Source: Juglans regia
Taxonomy: Eukaryota > Streptophyta > Magnoliopsida > Fagales > Juglandaceae
Direction: 5' to 3'
NCBI RefSeq assembly: GCF_001411555.2
Contig: NC_049901.1
Span: 27,546,372 to 27,610,371 of the forward strand
DNA: 64,000 nucleotides
Shown: positions 21,480-32,354 of the stretch, one piece after another
Layout: every line of letters begins with the position of its first letter
Numbering within the stretch: position 1 is the first letter of the stretch
Notes under the pieces: generated by a model
What the model saw: the letters and a program-made list of their open reading frames with translations, nothing else
The model's database searches: none
What the model was told of the DNA's origin: nothing
Made by a program: the position numbers and the translations under genes

Positions 21480-22425
21480 GTGACTTGACATTTAACATGT
21501 TATGAGTTGACATGACTTGAACTTGAGCATGGACTAAACTGAAACTAAACTTGACATGGCATGAACTTAACTGAGATTTGACTGGACATGACATGAACTT
21601 GAATGTGAACTGACTTGGACATGAACTTAAACATGGACATGAACATGAACTCTAATAATCAAAATGATTTCACCAGTTGTTTTCTCAAGAATAGTGAACA
21701 ATCAAAATGATTCCGCTCAACATATTCTATCAGAGATACTCTGACAATCATAATGATTACATCATGAGTATTTTAAATGAGATACCTAAACAATCAGGAT
21801 GATTACGCCAGGAGTACCTAATAATACTCTAACAATCATAATGATTATACTAGAAACATTTGAGTAGAGGTATTCTAATAATCAAAATGATTACGCTGAA
21901 AGTACCTTGCGTGAATTATAAATGGAGATGTTTGGACAATCATAGTGATTACATCACGAGTATCCCATGCATGACTAATTGAGAAAATATTATTTTAGAG
22001 ACACACTTTGTACTTGAGACATGACATGACGTGGAGCGAAATAACGGATGACATGACACATGTAACGTGACATATATGTGAGATACATGACTTGATGTAA
22101 CTTGAAACAGATAAACAATACATAACATGACATAATATGTAACATATAACATTACGCGATATGACATAATGTGTAACAGACGACATTACGTGACATGGAA
22201 TAACGTATAATAGATAGCATTATGTGACATGGAATAATGTGTAACATATAACATTACATAACATGACATAACGTAACGAATAACTATTTCATGACAAAAT
22301 ATAATGTGTAACAAATTAATATTTTGTGACAGAATATAATATTTGTAATAGATAAACGTGTAGTGATATGACATGGCATAACATATATGATAACATAAGT
22401 ACATAACCAATAGGTCCCTTAACAA
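21480..22425. repeat. ACATGAC/TAACATA-rich degenerate simple repeat in LTR A
   Basis: Outside the palindrome array the segment is built from short variants of GACATGAACTTGA (21480-21650) and GTAACATATAACATTACG (22015-22420). The mirror-image arm in LTR B has matching TATGTCACGTTA-like arrays. Confidence 0.7.
21657..21950 (-). repeat. Array of seven AATCA-N3-TGATT palindromes in LTR A
   Basis: Imperfect 13-bp palindromes (AATCAAAATGATT, AATCATAATGATT, AATCAGGATGATT and similar) start at 21657, 21700, 21746, 21792, 21834, 21880 and 21938. They lie inside a decayed tandem repeat of 42-46 bp (the last step is 58). LTR B lacks it at the corresponding place and has a different tandem repeat. Confidence 0.8.
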
Positions 22426-25400
22426 CACACATACACAGTAATTTGACAGTATGTTAGAAGTTAATTTACAATGATCGTCGTGTTATGGGGATTAGGCATG
22501 AAACATGAGAAACTGTAAGTATAAATTCTAAAGGTTAGAAACTATATCACTAACAATTAGAAATATGAAGAAATGCTAAATTAGAGTAAAATTACTATTT
22601 TACCCTCTACATGTGAGAAATGACCATTTTACCCCTAACTTAAGGATTTTTACATCCTAACTCCAAAATTACCAAAATTTAAATCCCTCATGTAAATTTT
22701 ATTCTAAACTCAAATATTAACTTAGAAAAAATTAAAACCAAACACAACTATGAGAAACACCATAGGGCTAAAACTATCAAATGTTATTTCTCTTTGATTT
22801 TTGTTGCAATTTTATCCAACTCCAAAACTCATGATCAAACCTAAATATTGTAATAAAGACCCTCATATCCTAAGTTTAAAAACATGCTTAAAAAATCCAA
22901 AAAATTATACTTCACATAATTACAAAACTTATAGTTAAAAGATCCAAACATTTTGACTAAAATACAACTCTTGAATCTCAAGATTTGACCTATTTCTAAA
23001 CATCCCAAGAACTCCAAAACATCCAAAACTTTCTTCTAACATGTTCATAACACAATCTTAAGAAATAAAACTCTTTGAATCAACATATAAAAGTCACCAC
23101 AAATCACAAAATAGCACATGAAGCACTCAGCTCTTACCCTTAGCCAAAAACAGAATTTCATTCCCAACTAGCTTTGATCAAACGCTTGATCCAAGGCGTT
23201 CTATGGTGAGATCTTCAAACCTAAACATCATATGGTTTAAAAATGTATCCTAAAGTATATCCAAGCATTAAACTTAAACTCACAAGGCTAAAAATAATTC
23301 AAAACATGGATCTAACTAAAAAATCAAACTTTTGACCCAACCATATAATCTCTTGCATAAAAATCACATCTTTGAAACCAATGCCAAAAACCTTCAAAAT
23401 AACATCCTAACATGTAGAAAAAAGGCTTAGGATCATCAAATAAAAATATCAAAGCCATTGGAGTAAGACTAAACCACAAAAGACTCAAACTTTCTTAAAA
23501 CATAAACTGTTTTTCCTCTTCCAGTTTCTATGTTTCTAGATTTGAGAAAATATTTTATCAAAAGCTTTAATCACACAACTAATATCCAGGAAACATTCAT
23601 ATATACATGTTAACAACACTCAATCAAATTCTCAGATCAAGAGTTGTCAATTAGCTTGGTAAAAAACTCCAAAATACAGCACATTATCCAGATTATCGCC
23701 TAGAATGACCTTTATACGGTTAAAACAACTTTTGACAATCAAACAACCATGAGATCAAACAAATGAATACCCATAGAAACTAGACTCAAATATGAACAAC
23801 TGTCATTAAGGAATCGTTGTGAGACGATACTTGTAAAGGTTCCAAAAATGGCACGCAAAAAGACTCTAGAATCTACCCTAGAGAGCTTCTAAGGGTTTCT
23901 TTCCAAGAATGGGAGTGAAAATTGGTGAAGTGAGGGAAGTGGTGACCTGTACGCATCAAGTACTTTCGAAAAGGGAGGTATAACCTTGTATGACATCTTG
24001 AGGTATGGTGATTAGGTCAAGAAGATGTGCAAATAGCCAAGGAAACTTCCAAGAGAAGGTAGGTGGTGAGGTGGCCTTTGGCCTTCACATCATGCACAAC
24101 TTTGGGGCTGTTAGGAGAAGTGCATGGCCTGTCATGGGTGGGTGGAAACTTACTTAAGAAGCTTTGCCAAGAGCCAAAATTCATGGGCCTTAAACAAGTG
24201 GGCTTCATTTGAGGGTTTAAAGAGGGTTTGGAGAATCAAGCCCAATTCTAATTTTTCTTGGCCCAATCAAATTTCCAAGGTTTAAAGGGTTGGATGATGA
24301 TGTCATAAAATGAATTTGAAGAATTAATAGCATGTGGAAGTGGTTTAATCAAGTGATTAAACACAATGCTAAAAATCGGATCAAATAGGGTTTGGAGGCC
24401 AACTTTAAGGTTTGGGGAAACCGTTTAGGGTTTCCGTTTCAGCCAAACTTTTGGGGTTTCAATTGGATTCCACCCATTTAGGATTTCGCTAGGGTTGAAA
24501 CCTTCTTTGGTTTGGCACAATTTGGATGAAATAGGCTATTGCTTAGGTGACATGATCTCACACCTTGATTTCTTTCACAATCCATCTCATGGTTCCTCTT
24601 GGTGCCAAATGTTCAATATTATTCACCAAGTGTGGCTAAGATCTTGCCAAGTGTCTAATGAAACTTCTATAATCTAATTTGGACATTCCACATTGTGATT
24701 CTAATAACACCACACTAGTCTACTATTGAGGTTACTATTCACTCCAGAAAAGTGAAAAATAAACTTTGCAATGGAAAATCCTAAATATACATACTAAACT
24801 AACTGTGCAATTATTTCATTAAATTCAACCATGAAGTGCCTCAAAATAAAAAACAAAACGTGTAACAGCCCGCTAGAAATTCATTGGTTGAATTTCTATT
24901 GACTTTAGGAATCTTGTAAAAATCCCATTTTTTACGAATCGACCAATCGCATAAGTTTTAGTCTGTCAACATAGTTAGTGTTATCACTCACTATGATGCT
25001 AGAAATATGAGTTTTATTTATTTGAGGTGGTTAGAAGTGTCAGAATGCATTATGGTCTATGCCATTTGACTCAATGGATTATTTAGGATTTTATGGCGCA
25101 ATAGCCTATTTTCATAATTCCAGACGAAACGTTTGTTGGAAATTATGAAATTATTTTTAGGGGCACTTCGAGGTTGAATTTTGGTAAAATATTTTCACTG
25201 TAGATTAATATGAATATTTAGAAATTTTTAATGTTAAGTTTATAATTCACTTTTTCGGAGTGAATAGTAACCACGGTAAGCACACCAATTGCAGTGTTTC
25301 AAAATCACAGTGTGGAATGTCCAAATTAGATTATAGAAATTTTATTTGGACACTTGGCAAGATCTTAGCCACACTTAGTGAGTAATATTAGACACTAGGT

Positions 25401-27898
25401 ACCATGAGGAGCGTTTGATGGATTTGAAGGAATCAAGCTGTGAAATCATGCCATTGAAGCAAAACTTTGTTTCATCTGCTCAACCAAATTGTGCCAGATC
25501 AAAGAGGGCTTCAATCCTAGTAAAATCCTAAATGGTGGGAATCCAATTGAAAGCCCAAAAGCATTGTTAAAATCGGAACCCTAAACGGTTTCCCCAAAAC
25601 CCTATAGTAGGCCTCTAAACAGTTTCTAATCCGATTTCTAGCATTGTGTTTAATCACATGCTATTAATCTTTTAAATTTGTGTTAGAATATCATTATCCA
25701 ACCTTGTTAATCTTGAAAAATTGATTGGACCAAGTGATATTGGATTTGGGCTTGATAGCAACCCAAACCCTCTTTAAACCCCAAACTTTAGGCCCATTCG
25801 GTTTAGGTCCATCAAGGCCCACGAATTTGGTCACCATAGGATTGCTTCATGGCTAAGTATTGTACCCCTACTTGGCTGGTTAGATCTTTACAAGAAGGGC
25901 CTAGAAGGTTCTTGAAATACAAAGCTAAAGGGTCACCTCACTCTTTCACTCTTACACTCCACCTTGAGAAAAGATCTTGGACTGATTTTTATGAGAAGAA
26001 AAGGCCAACACTCAACCTTTCCTTCAGTCCTATCACTTTCCATAACTTGTGTAAGAGGCTCTCCAGTCCACTTCCCACGAAAAGCAACTCTCCTTTACAC
26101 TTTTCCTCCATAGAACACAAAAGACACTCGCGGACAGTTTTTCTTACCTCTTTTGAACGTCTGTTACGAAGCTTTTGTAAGTATTTTATCGCAAAGTTTC
26201 CTTCATAAAAGTTATTTATTTTGGAGTCTAGTTTACGTGGATACCTTATTAATTCCATTTGGAGATCATTTGATTGGTAAAAAGTTGTTTAGACCCCAGA
26301 AAGGTCATTCTCGGCGATAAACTGGAGAGTGTGTTATATTTTGCAGTTTTTGACCAAGCTAATGAATAGATCTTGATCCGAAATTTTTATGGAGTACTGT
26401 TAAAATGTGTATATGATTATTGGTTGAGGATTTGTTGCATGATTAAAAGTTTTGGTGAAATATTTTCTTAGGTCTAGAAACTTATAGGTCTAGAAACTTA
26501 AAAACTGGAAGAGGAAAAAGAGTTTTGAGGAAGTTTAAATCTTTTATGGTTTAATCTTATTCCAATGGATTTGATATTTTTATTGGAAGATCCTAAGCCT
26601 CTTATATACATGTTAGAATGTTATTTTGAAGGTATTTGATGTTAGTTTCAAAGATATAAAATTTTATGCAATGAGATATTCGGCTAGGCCAAAGTGATGA
26701 TGTTCTTGGCTAAATTTGTGTTTTGGTTGATGTTTAACCATGTGATCTTGAGTTTGATGCTTGGATCTGTTTTAGGACACCTTTTTAAACCATGTGATGT
26801 TTTGGTTTGAAGATCACATCTTTATAAGTCATGGATCAAGAGGTTGATCAAAACAAATTAGAAACAAAATTCTGTTTTGAACTTAGAAGAAAAACCAAAA
26901 AGTTCAAGTATGGATTTAGTGATTTTGATGACTTTTGTTCATGATTCAAAACATGATTATTCTTAGGAATATGTTATGAGTATAGTAGAAGAAAAAAATT
27001 GGTTTAATCATGAGTTTTGAGATTTGAAAGAATTACAACAAAATCAAAGGAAATAGCCTTGCAAGTTTCGGCCATATAGAGTTTTGATGGTTGTGTTTAG
27101 TTTTAAATTTTTCTGAATTGATATTTGAGCTTAGGACAAGATTTACATATGGTATATAAATTTTGGTGATTTTTGGAGTTAGGATGCAAAATCCTTAAGT
27201 TAGGGGTAAAATGATCATTTTCCCACATGTAGAGGATAAAATGGTAATTTTACTCTAAGTTGATATTTTTCCATATTCCTAATTGTTAGTGATTAAGTTC
27301 TAATTTTTAGAAATTACTACTTTCAGTTTCTCGTGATCGCACTTGAGTTTTGTCTAGAAGCGCGAACACCGAGGTAAGTTAGCTTTTAACTTACTATGAG
27401 TTTAATGTGTATGAGTGATAAGTAAGGGAACTAAAATGTATGTATGCATGTTATCATATATGCCATGCCAAGTCATTACATATTTATCTATTACACAAAA
27501 TTCATTTTGTCATGAATTATTCATCTGTTACACAAGATATTCTGTCACGTATTGCTATACATTGCTATATATTGCAAGTATGTCATGTTAAGTATGCCAT
27601 CTGTTACATGTATTTCATGTCACGTAATATTCATTGTCACATGTTATGCCATGTTAAGAAATGTTGTCTATTACATGGTATGCAATGTTACGAAATGTTG
27701 CATGTTACATGTATGCCATGTTATAAAATGTTTTCTGTTACATTTATGTCTCGAAGTATGTCATGTCTGTCATCTTACGTTCATGTCACGTTATGCTACG
27801 TCAGGACTTCTATCTTTTATGTCACGTTCATGTTACGTCACGTTACGAAATGTCATGTATGCCAGTTAAGTTATTCATGTCAATCGCGACCCTAAGCA

Positions 27899-27920
27899 CT
27901 AGGATGGGGTAATATCCTAG
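27899..27920 (+). other. GGGG-loop hairpin in LTR B (conserved LTR RNA element)
   Basis: The 5' arm is CTAGGAT, the loop GGGGTAAT and the 3' arm ATCCTAG. It is preceded by GCGACCCTAAGCA and followed by TGGAACTCC. Equivalent hairpins lie at 35124-35145 (+), 36641-36662, 38755-38775, 42108-42129, 52834-52855 and 63211-63232 (all -). In LTR X (52834) the stem is CCGAGAT/ATCTCGG with loop GGGGCATT and the same flanks. In H (35124) it is CTAAAAT/ATCTTAG, and at 42108 it is CTAGGAC/GTCCTAG. These are compensatory pair changes. The copies at 36641 and 38755 are partly unpaired. Confidence 0.8.
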
Positions 27921-28009
27921 TGGAACTCCTTTGTTCACGCTGGAGTGTCTAAATATGTGTGAAATTCTCTGGGTTGAAGAAGTACAGTAACAGGTTGCGA
28001 ATGAGGTCT

Positions 28010-28330
28010 AATTAGCTGGTCACCAGAGTACGCCAGTCACTAACGCCAATGGTGCCACACATTATGTTACGTGTGTCCACAGTAAGTGTGTCACAAACAA
28101 ATAAGTCATGGGGCCACAACAACTATGGAGCATACACTACGTGAGACACAGCAATTGTGATACGTAGAATACGTGGGGCCACAACAACTGTGGAGTACGT
28201 ATTAACGCACTCACAGCTGGTATAGAAACCTGTGATGTGATGCGGTAATCGGCAGGGACACACGGCTCAAGGGGACCTGTGTAGCACCCATATGGTCACT
28301 TTAATGATTAAGTCTATTGAATAAGATTCC
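28010..28330 (+). repeat. Tandem repeat of GTGGGGCCACAACAACTGTG-type units in LTR B
   Basis: Three to four copies of a roughly 55-65-bp unit with GGGGCCACAACAACTATGG, GTGTCCACAGTAAGTGTGTC and GTGAGACACAGCAATTGTGA lie between the GGGG-loop hairpin and the twin hairpin. LTR A has the AATCA-N3-TGATT array at the corresponding place. Confidence 0.65.
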
Positions 28331-28782
28331 AAGTTCATGCATTTCACGTTCAAGTCATGTTTCACGTTATGTTATGTTCAAGTTTACGTTCACGCAATCA
28401 TGGTAATCCCATGAGACAAGAATATGTTTTAAGTTCATGTTATGTTATGTTCACGTTTACGTTATGTTCCAAGTTCACATTTATGTTATGTCATGCTCAG
28501 GTTCATGTTATGTTTCAAGTTCATGTTCAAATTATGCATGTTCACATTCATATTATGTTCAAGTCCATGTTATGTTTCAAGTTCACGTTCATGTTATGTT
28601 TTAAGTCCATGTTATGTTTCAAGTTACGTTCATACTAAGCTTCAGTTTCAGTTTAAGTTATGCCAGTTATGTTATGTTGTATGTCAAGTTATGCTATGAT
28701 TACTTATGATTTGATTATGCATTCATGCTTTTACTGCCATGCATGCATCATTAACCTGTGTGGAAGTTTTTTGTTAACTTGC

Positions 28783-28842
28783 TGAGATTTGTAATCAAAT
28801 CTCACTGTGGTAGTCCCAACTACCATTCCTCCTGAATGGTAG
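28783..28842 (+). other. LTR twin hairpin (type copy)
   Basis: Hairpin 1 is TGAGATTTG-TAAT-CAAATCTCA. After CTGTGGTAGTCCCAA, hairpin 2 is CTACCATTC-CTCCT-GAATGGTAG, then TTGTTACAGG. Hairpin 1 recurs at 15574, 21368, 36008, 38140, 41567, 49452, 58973 and 62677. Hairpin 2 is recognisable beside most of them. In element sense it lies about 0.4-0.65 kb before the LTR 3' terminus. Confidence 0.8.
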
Positions 28843-29266
28843 ATCTTGTTACAGGATCTGAGGGAGAAACGGGAATCGACCAACTGGAAACGATCGACTA
28901 AGTGATGGTGCGACGTAGTTGGTAGTACAGTAGCTACCTTAGGTTACTACTTGTATTTGTAGAGTTCAATCTCCAACACTCTTTTGATCACAACCATTTT
29001 GGACTAGTGTTGTGATCTCAGTTGTTTAGTATGTCATTATGTATGAAGTATGCTTTAAGTATTTGGGATATTTCAGTTTGGTGCATAGTATTGCTAAAGA
29101 AAAAAATTATCCGCTCTGAATATTGCGTAATGCTAGTCTGCTAGATGCATGTTAGGAATATTGCATCTTATATGTCATGAATGGGGACAGGTAACCTTGT
29201 GTTGCATGTCTCGACGTTTCAAATGTTCGTCCGATCCCAAGAGGAATTTGGGGGCGTCACAAAACG

Positions 29267-29554
29267 CATTTTTGAACAAGCGTTACGTCTGAAAACTGAA
29301 AATGGGATTATTGAGCCATAAAATCTTAAATAATCAACTTAGTCTAATGACGCAAACCATATCACATTTTGACACTTTTAACTATCTCAAATAAATAAAA
29401 TTGCACTTTTGGCACCATAGTGAGTGGTAACACTTAACTATGATGACAGACTAAAATCTTTGCGATTGGTCGATTCATCAAAACTTACAGAGTTTCCATG
29501 AGGTTTCTAAAACCTATATAAATTCCACCATTATATTTCTAGCAGGTTGTTACA
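29267..29554 (-). mobile_element. LTR A, right part (LTR 5' end)
   Basis: On the minus strand it begins TGTAACAACCTGCTAGAAAT at 29554 and runs to the AAACG duplication beside LTR B. It aligns with the first 280 or so bases of LTR B (24861-25140), which are missing from the left part of LTR A. This shows that B split A. Confidence 0.85.
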
Positions 29555-30700
29555 CTTAAGAGTAAAATTACCATTTTACCCCCTATACAAGTGGAAAAAT
29601 GACTATTTTACCACTAACTTAAGAATTTTACATCCTAACTCCAAAACTCATCGACTTTACATTTCTTATGTAAATTGTGTCCTAAATCCAAGTATCTAAT
29701 TAGAAAAATTTAAAACAAATTACAAGTATCCCAAACATGCTTAGGCCGAAACCTTCAAAGGCAAAAATATTTTGATTTTTGTTGCAATTCTATCAACCTC
29801 ATTCCTCATGCTTAAAATCGAAATATTGCGACTTAGATTAGCACATCCTATGTTTAAAAAGCATACAATAATAACCAAAAAAACTCACTTTATAAAAATA
29901 AAAAATCTTTTTAAAACAAAGCTCCGAGCTTTAACTAAAAACATAACCTTCAATTCTCAAGGTTTTGTCTTTTTTTTTTTTTTTTTAAAACAAATATAAG
30001 AACTTCAAAAGTCCAAAACTGCACTTCCAAGGATCACTCGGCCAACCCACCCGTCACCAAACCACTCATTTTTGCATGCCACTTGTCAAGATTGTGTAAA
30101 TTCCAAGAAGATCTCATATGGAAGTGACGCCTAGGGGAGTTCAAAGGGCTAAGGCATAACCCACTAAGGGGATAGGGTTTTGGTTTCAAGTGAGCGTCAC
30201 CCCTATCAAAGAGTTTCAACTGCTTTCTACCAAGTGTCACTCATGCATGGCTTTCTAGAAGATTGAAATGATTGGAAAGTGGAAGAGTTGCATGGGATGG
30301 GGAGAAACCCTAGTCCCTAGGTTTCGGCCAACACACACGCTCCCTCACACATGCCACTGGTCACTCACTTGGAAACCCTAGAGGAGGAATCGTGGGGAAA
30401 CGGAAATGTTGCTTGGGAAATAGCACACGCACGCCTCTTGAGGATTCTAGAAGAATTCTGATGGGAAATGGCGGCAAGAGGAAGAGAGAGGGTTGGCTAG
30501 GGCAAGGAGCCTTGTACACGCCACCTAACCACCTAGGGAATCAACCACACGCCACCCTAGATCTAGGAGAAGAAAGGATTGTCTTGAGAAGAGGAAGGAT
30601 TTTCTGGATAAGAGGAAGGGATTTTCGGCCAACACTCCCACCCACACACCTCACTTACCAAATGGCAAGCATGCATACGTGTAGTTGCCCAAGGATGATT
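29555..30700 (-). repeat. LTR C fragment of the same superfamily
   Basis: The text GAGTAAAATTACCATTTTAC, CCTAACTTAAG...CATCCTAACTCC and CGAAACC aligns with 22590-22790 in LTR A, in the same orientation. The rest (30030-30700) is an LTR-like Pro/Thr-rich pseudo-reading stretch without a gene. It stops abruptly where integrase sequence starts at about 30700. Confidence 0.55.
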
Positions 30701-30702
30701 TA

Positions 30703-31363
30703 TAGAATTTGCTTACAATAATAGCTTTTAGGCCACCTTTTAGATGGCACCCTACGAAGCTTTATACAGAAGGAAATGCAGGTCTCCCTTATACTAGGAT
30801 GAAGTAGGAGAGGGAAAGATTTATGGTGCAGAGATCTTCAAGAAATGAAGGATCAAACCCAGATAATAAAGGAAAGAATGATGGTTTCCCATGACAGACA
30901 GAAGAGCTATGCCGAACGTCGAAGAAGGAACCTTGACTTCGAAGTTGGCGATTGGGTCTGCCTCAAAGTATCGCCCATGAAAGGAGTTTCTTGGTTTGGA
31001 AAAAGGGGAAGTTAAGTCCTAGATACATGGGACCCTACAAGATATTGGAAAGAGTAGGAGCGGTCGCTTATAGACTAGATCTTCCTGCTGAATTCTAAGG
31101 AATTCACAATGCATTCCACGTATCTTCCCTGAAGAAGAGCTTCAAGAAACAGACACCAACAATTGTAGATATGAAGAATATTTCTCTACAACCCAAGCTA
31201 ACTTATGAAGAAATCCCTATTCAAATTATGGACTAAAAGGATAAGGAACTTGAGAATTGAAAAATTCCACTAGTTAAGTTTTTGTGGTGGAATCACGATG
31301 TTGAGGAAGCTACTTGGGAGAAGGAAGTTGATATGAGGAACAAAAACCCCTATTTGTTTGGCT
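30703..31363 (+). pseudogene. Ty3/gypsy (chromovirus) integrase C-terminus and chromodomain, copy 1
   Basis: Translation in shifting frames gives an AYNNS-like integrase end, MAPYEALY, RRSYAERRRR-type text, a K-V-S-P-M-K-G-V block, [20 protein letters not shown], then IHNAFHVSSLKKSF. It ends in the chromodomain-like tail with VKFLWWNHDVEEATWEKE and DMRNKNPYLFG before TAG at 31361-31363. Only the 3' end of pol is present, joined at about 30700 to LTR C. In-frame stops include TAA at 31096 and 31233. Confidence 0.8.
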
Positions 31364-31478
31364 AGTGACTTGTGTGGCATCACACCGCATCATGGCATTC
31401 GCATCCATTCATGCACTCATGGCATCCATTTTATTTCGTCTGGTGACCCGCATTTCTCTCGTCGTTTACAGTTGCACC

Positions 31479-31770
31479 ATGGCCAAAAATAGTAGAGTTG
31501 CCCAAAGAACATATATGACCTCCAATCAACTCTGGAGGCTTAGAGCTAAGCAGCGACGTAGACAACTAGACCATATGATTGACACATCTTGTACTCAGCA
31601 TGAGAGGTTGGAGTACCATAGAACTCACATCCTTGACCATGAAGAGAGAGATAACTTTCATATTAGGAGAGCCCTGCCACATTAAGAGCATCAGCCATAT
31701 GATCCTATTAGGTGGATGGGAGAGACTAGGGCTTGATGGCTTAGACACCGTATTAGATTGACTCCTCTAG
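31479..31770 (+). pseudogene. Chromovirus 3' accessory ORF, copy 1
   Basis: After pol and a 115-bp gap an ATG (31479) opens a frame beginning MAKNSRVAQRTYMTSNQLWR. It continues with RAKQRRRQLDHMI, QHERLEYHRTHILDHEER and HIRRALPH. A TAA (31683) and a later TGA interrupt the continuation QPYDPIRWMGETRA. The protein is short, rich in Arg and His, and has no domain I recognise. The same ORF occurs at 32355, at 57058 and on the minus strand at 45227. It sits between chromodomain and polypurine tract, outside normal gag-pol. Confidence 0.6.
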
Positions 31771-31784
31771 CTACACCCTATTGA

Positions 31785-32243
31785 AAAGAAGAGCTATGCC
31801 GAACGTCAAAAAAGAAACCTCGAGTTTGAAGTTGGCGATTGGGTCTACCTCAAAGTATAGTCCATGAAATGAGTTTTGTGGTTTGGAAAAAGGGGCAGTT
31901 AAGTCTGAGATATGTGGAACCCTAAGAGATATTGGAAAAAGTAGGAGCGGTCTCTTATAGACTAGATCTTCCAAGGAATTAACAATGCATTCCACGTATC
32001 TTCCTTGAAGAAGAGTTTCGAGAAACAAACACCAACAGCTGTCAATACGAAGGATATTTTTCTACAACTCGACCTAACTTATGAAGAAATCCGTATTCAG
32101 ATTATGGACTAGAAGGATAAGGAACTTGAGAATCGAAAAATTCCTCTAGTTAAGGTTTTGTGGTGGAATCACGATGTTGAGGAAGCTACTTGTGAGAAGG
32201 AAGTCGATATGAGGAACACAAACCCCTATTTGTTTGGCTTGTG
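31785..32243 (+). pseudogene. Integrase C-terminus/chromodomain, tandem copy 2
   Basis: From GAAGAGCTATGCCGAACGTC (31788) the sequence repeats 30901 onwards with a shift of about 876-887 bp. It covers the integrase C-terminal SH3-like region (KVSPMKG-type block damaged by TAG at 31858), the SSLKKSFE-type segment, YEEIRIQIMD and VKVLWWNHDVEEATCEKEVD, and stops at 32241-32243. It differs from copy 1 by scattered substitutions and small deletions (for example about 30 bp lost near 31970). Confidence 0.75.
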
Positions 32244-32354
32244 ACTTGTGTGGCATCCCACCGCATCATGGAATTCACATCCATTCATGGATGCATGGCA
32301 TCCATTTTATTTCGTCCGGTGACCCGTATTTCTCTCGTCGTTTATAGTTCCACC

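Larger units (their letters stand above)
20835..24860 (-). mobile_element. LTR A, left part (minus orientation), split by LTR B
   Basis: On the plus strand it begins TGTGACACCCTC (the LTR 3' terminus) and runs to the AAACG duplication at 24856-24860. It resumes at 29267-29554, where it ends in TGTTACA. Excluding LTR B, LTR A is about 4.3 kb. No coding sequence is conserved between copies A and B. Directly left of it I find no target duplication matching the right flank, so its own insertion history is unresolved. Confidence 0.8.
24861..29261 (+). mobile_element. LTR B: complete 4401-bp solo LTR with 5-bp target duplication AAACG
   Basis: The LTR begins TGTAACAGCCCGC and ends GGGGGCGTCACA. 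The identical AAACG flanks it at 24856-24860 and 29262-29266. No gag, pol, primer site or polypurine tract is attached, so it is a solo LTR left by LTR-LTR recombination. It lies inside LTR A in the opposite orientation. Nothing coding is conserved. The open frames at 25849-26208, 27440-27895 and 28357-28699 fall in degenerate simple repeats or have no counterpart in LTR A. Confidence 0.9.

Noticed and set aside
19644..21950. CRISPR-like appearance of the 15-bp and 44-bp repeats
   Set aside because: Units are degenerate and contiguous or have related spacers, the DNA is eukaryotic, and no cas-like gene exists.
25849..26208. 119-codon frame in LTR B starting with an ATG and Kozak-like context
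   Set aside because: The counterpart region in LTR A (about 23830-24210) does not keep a similar protein.
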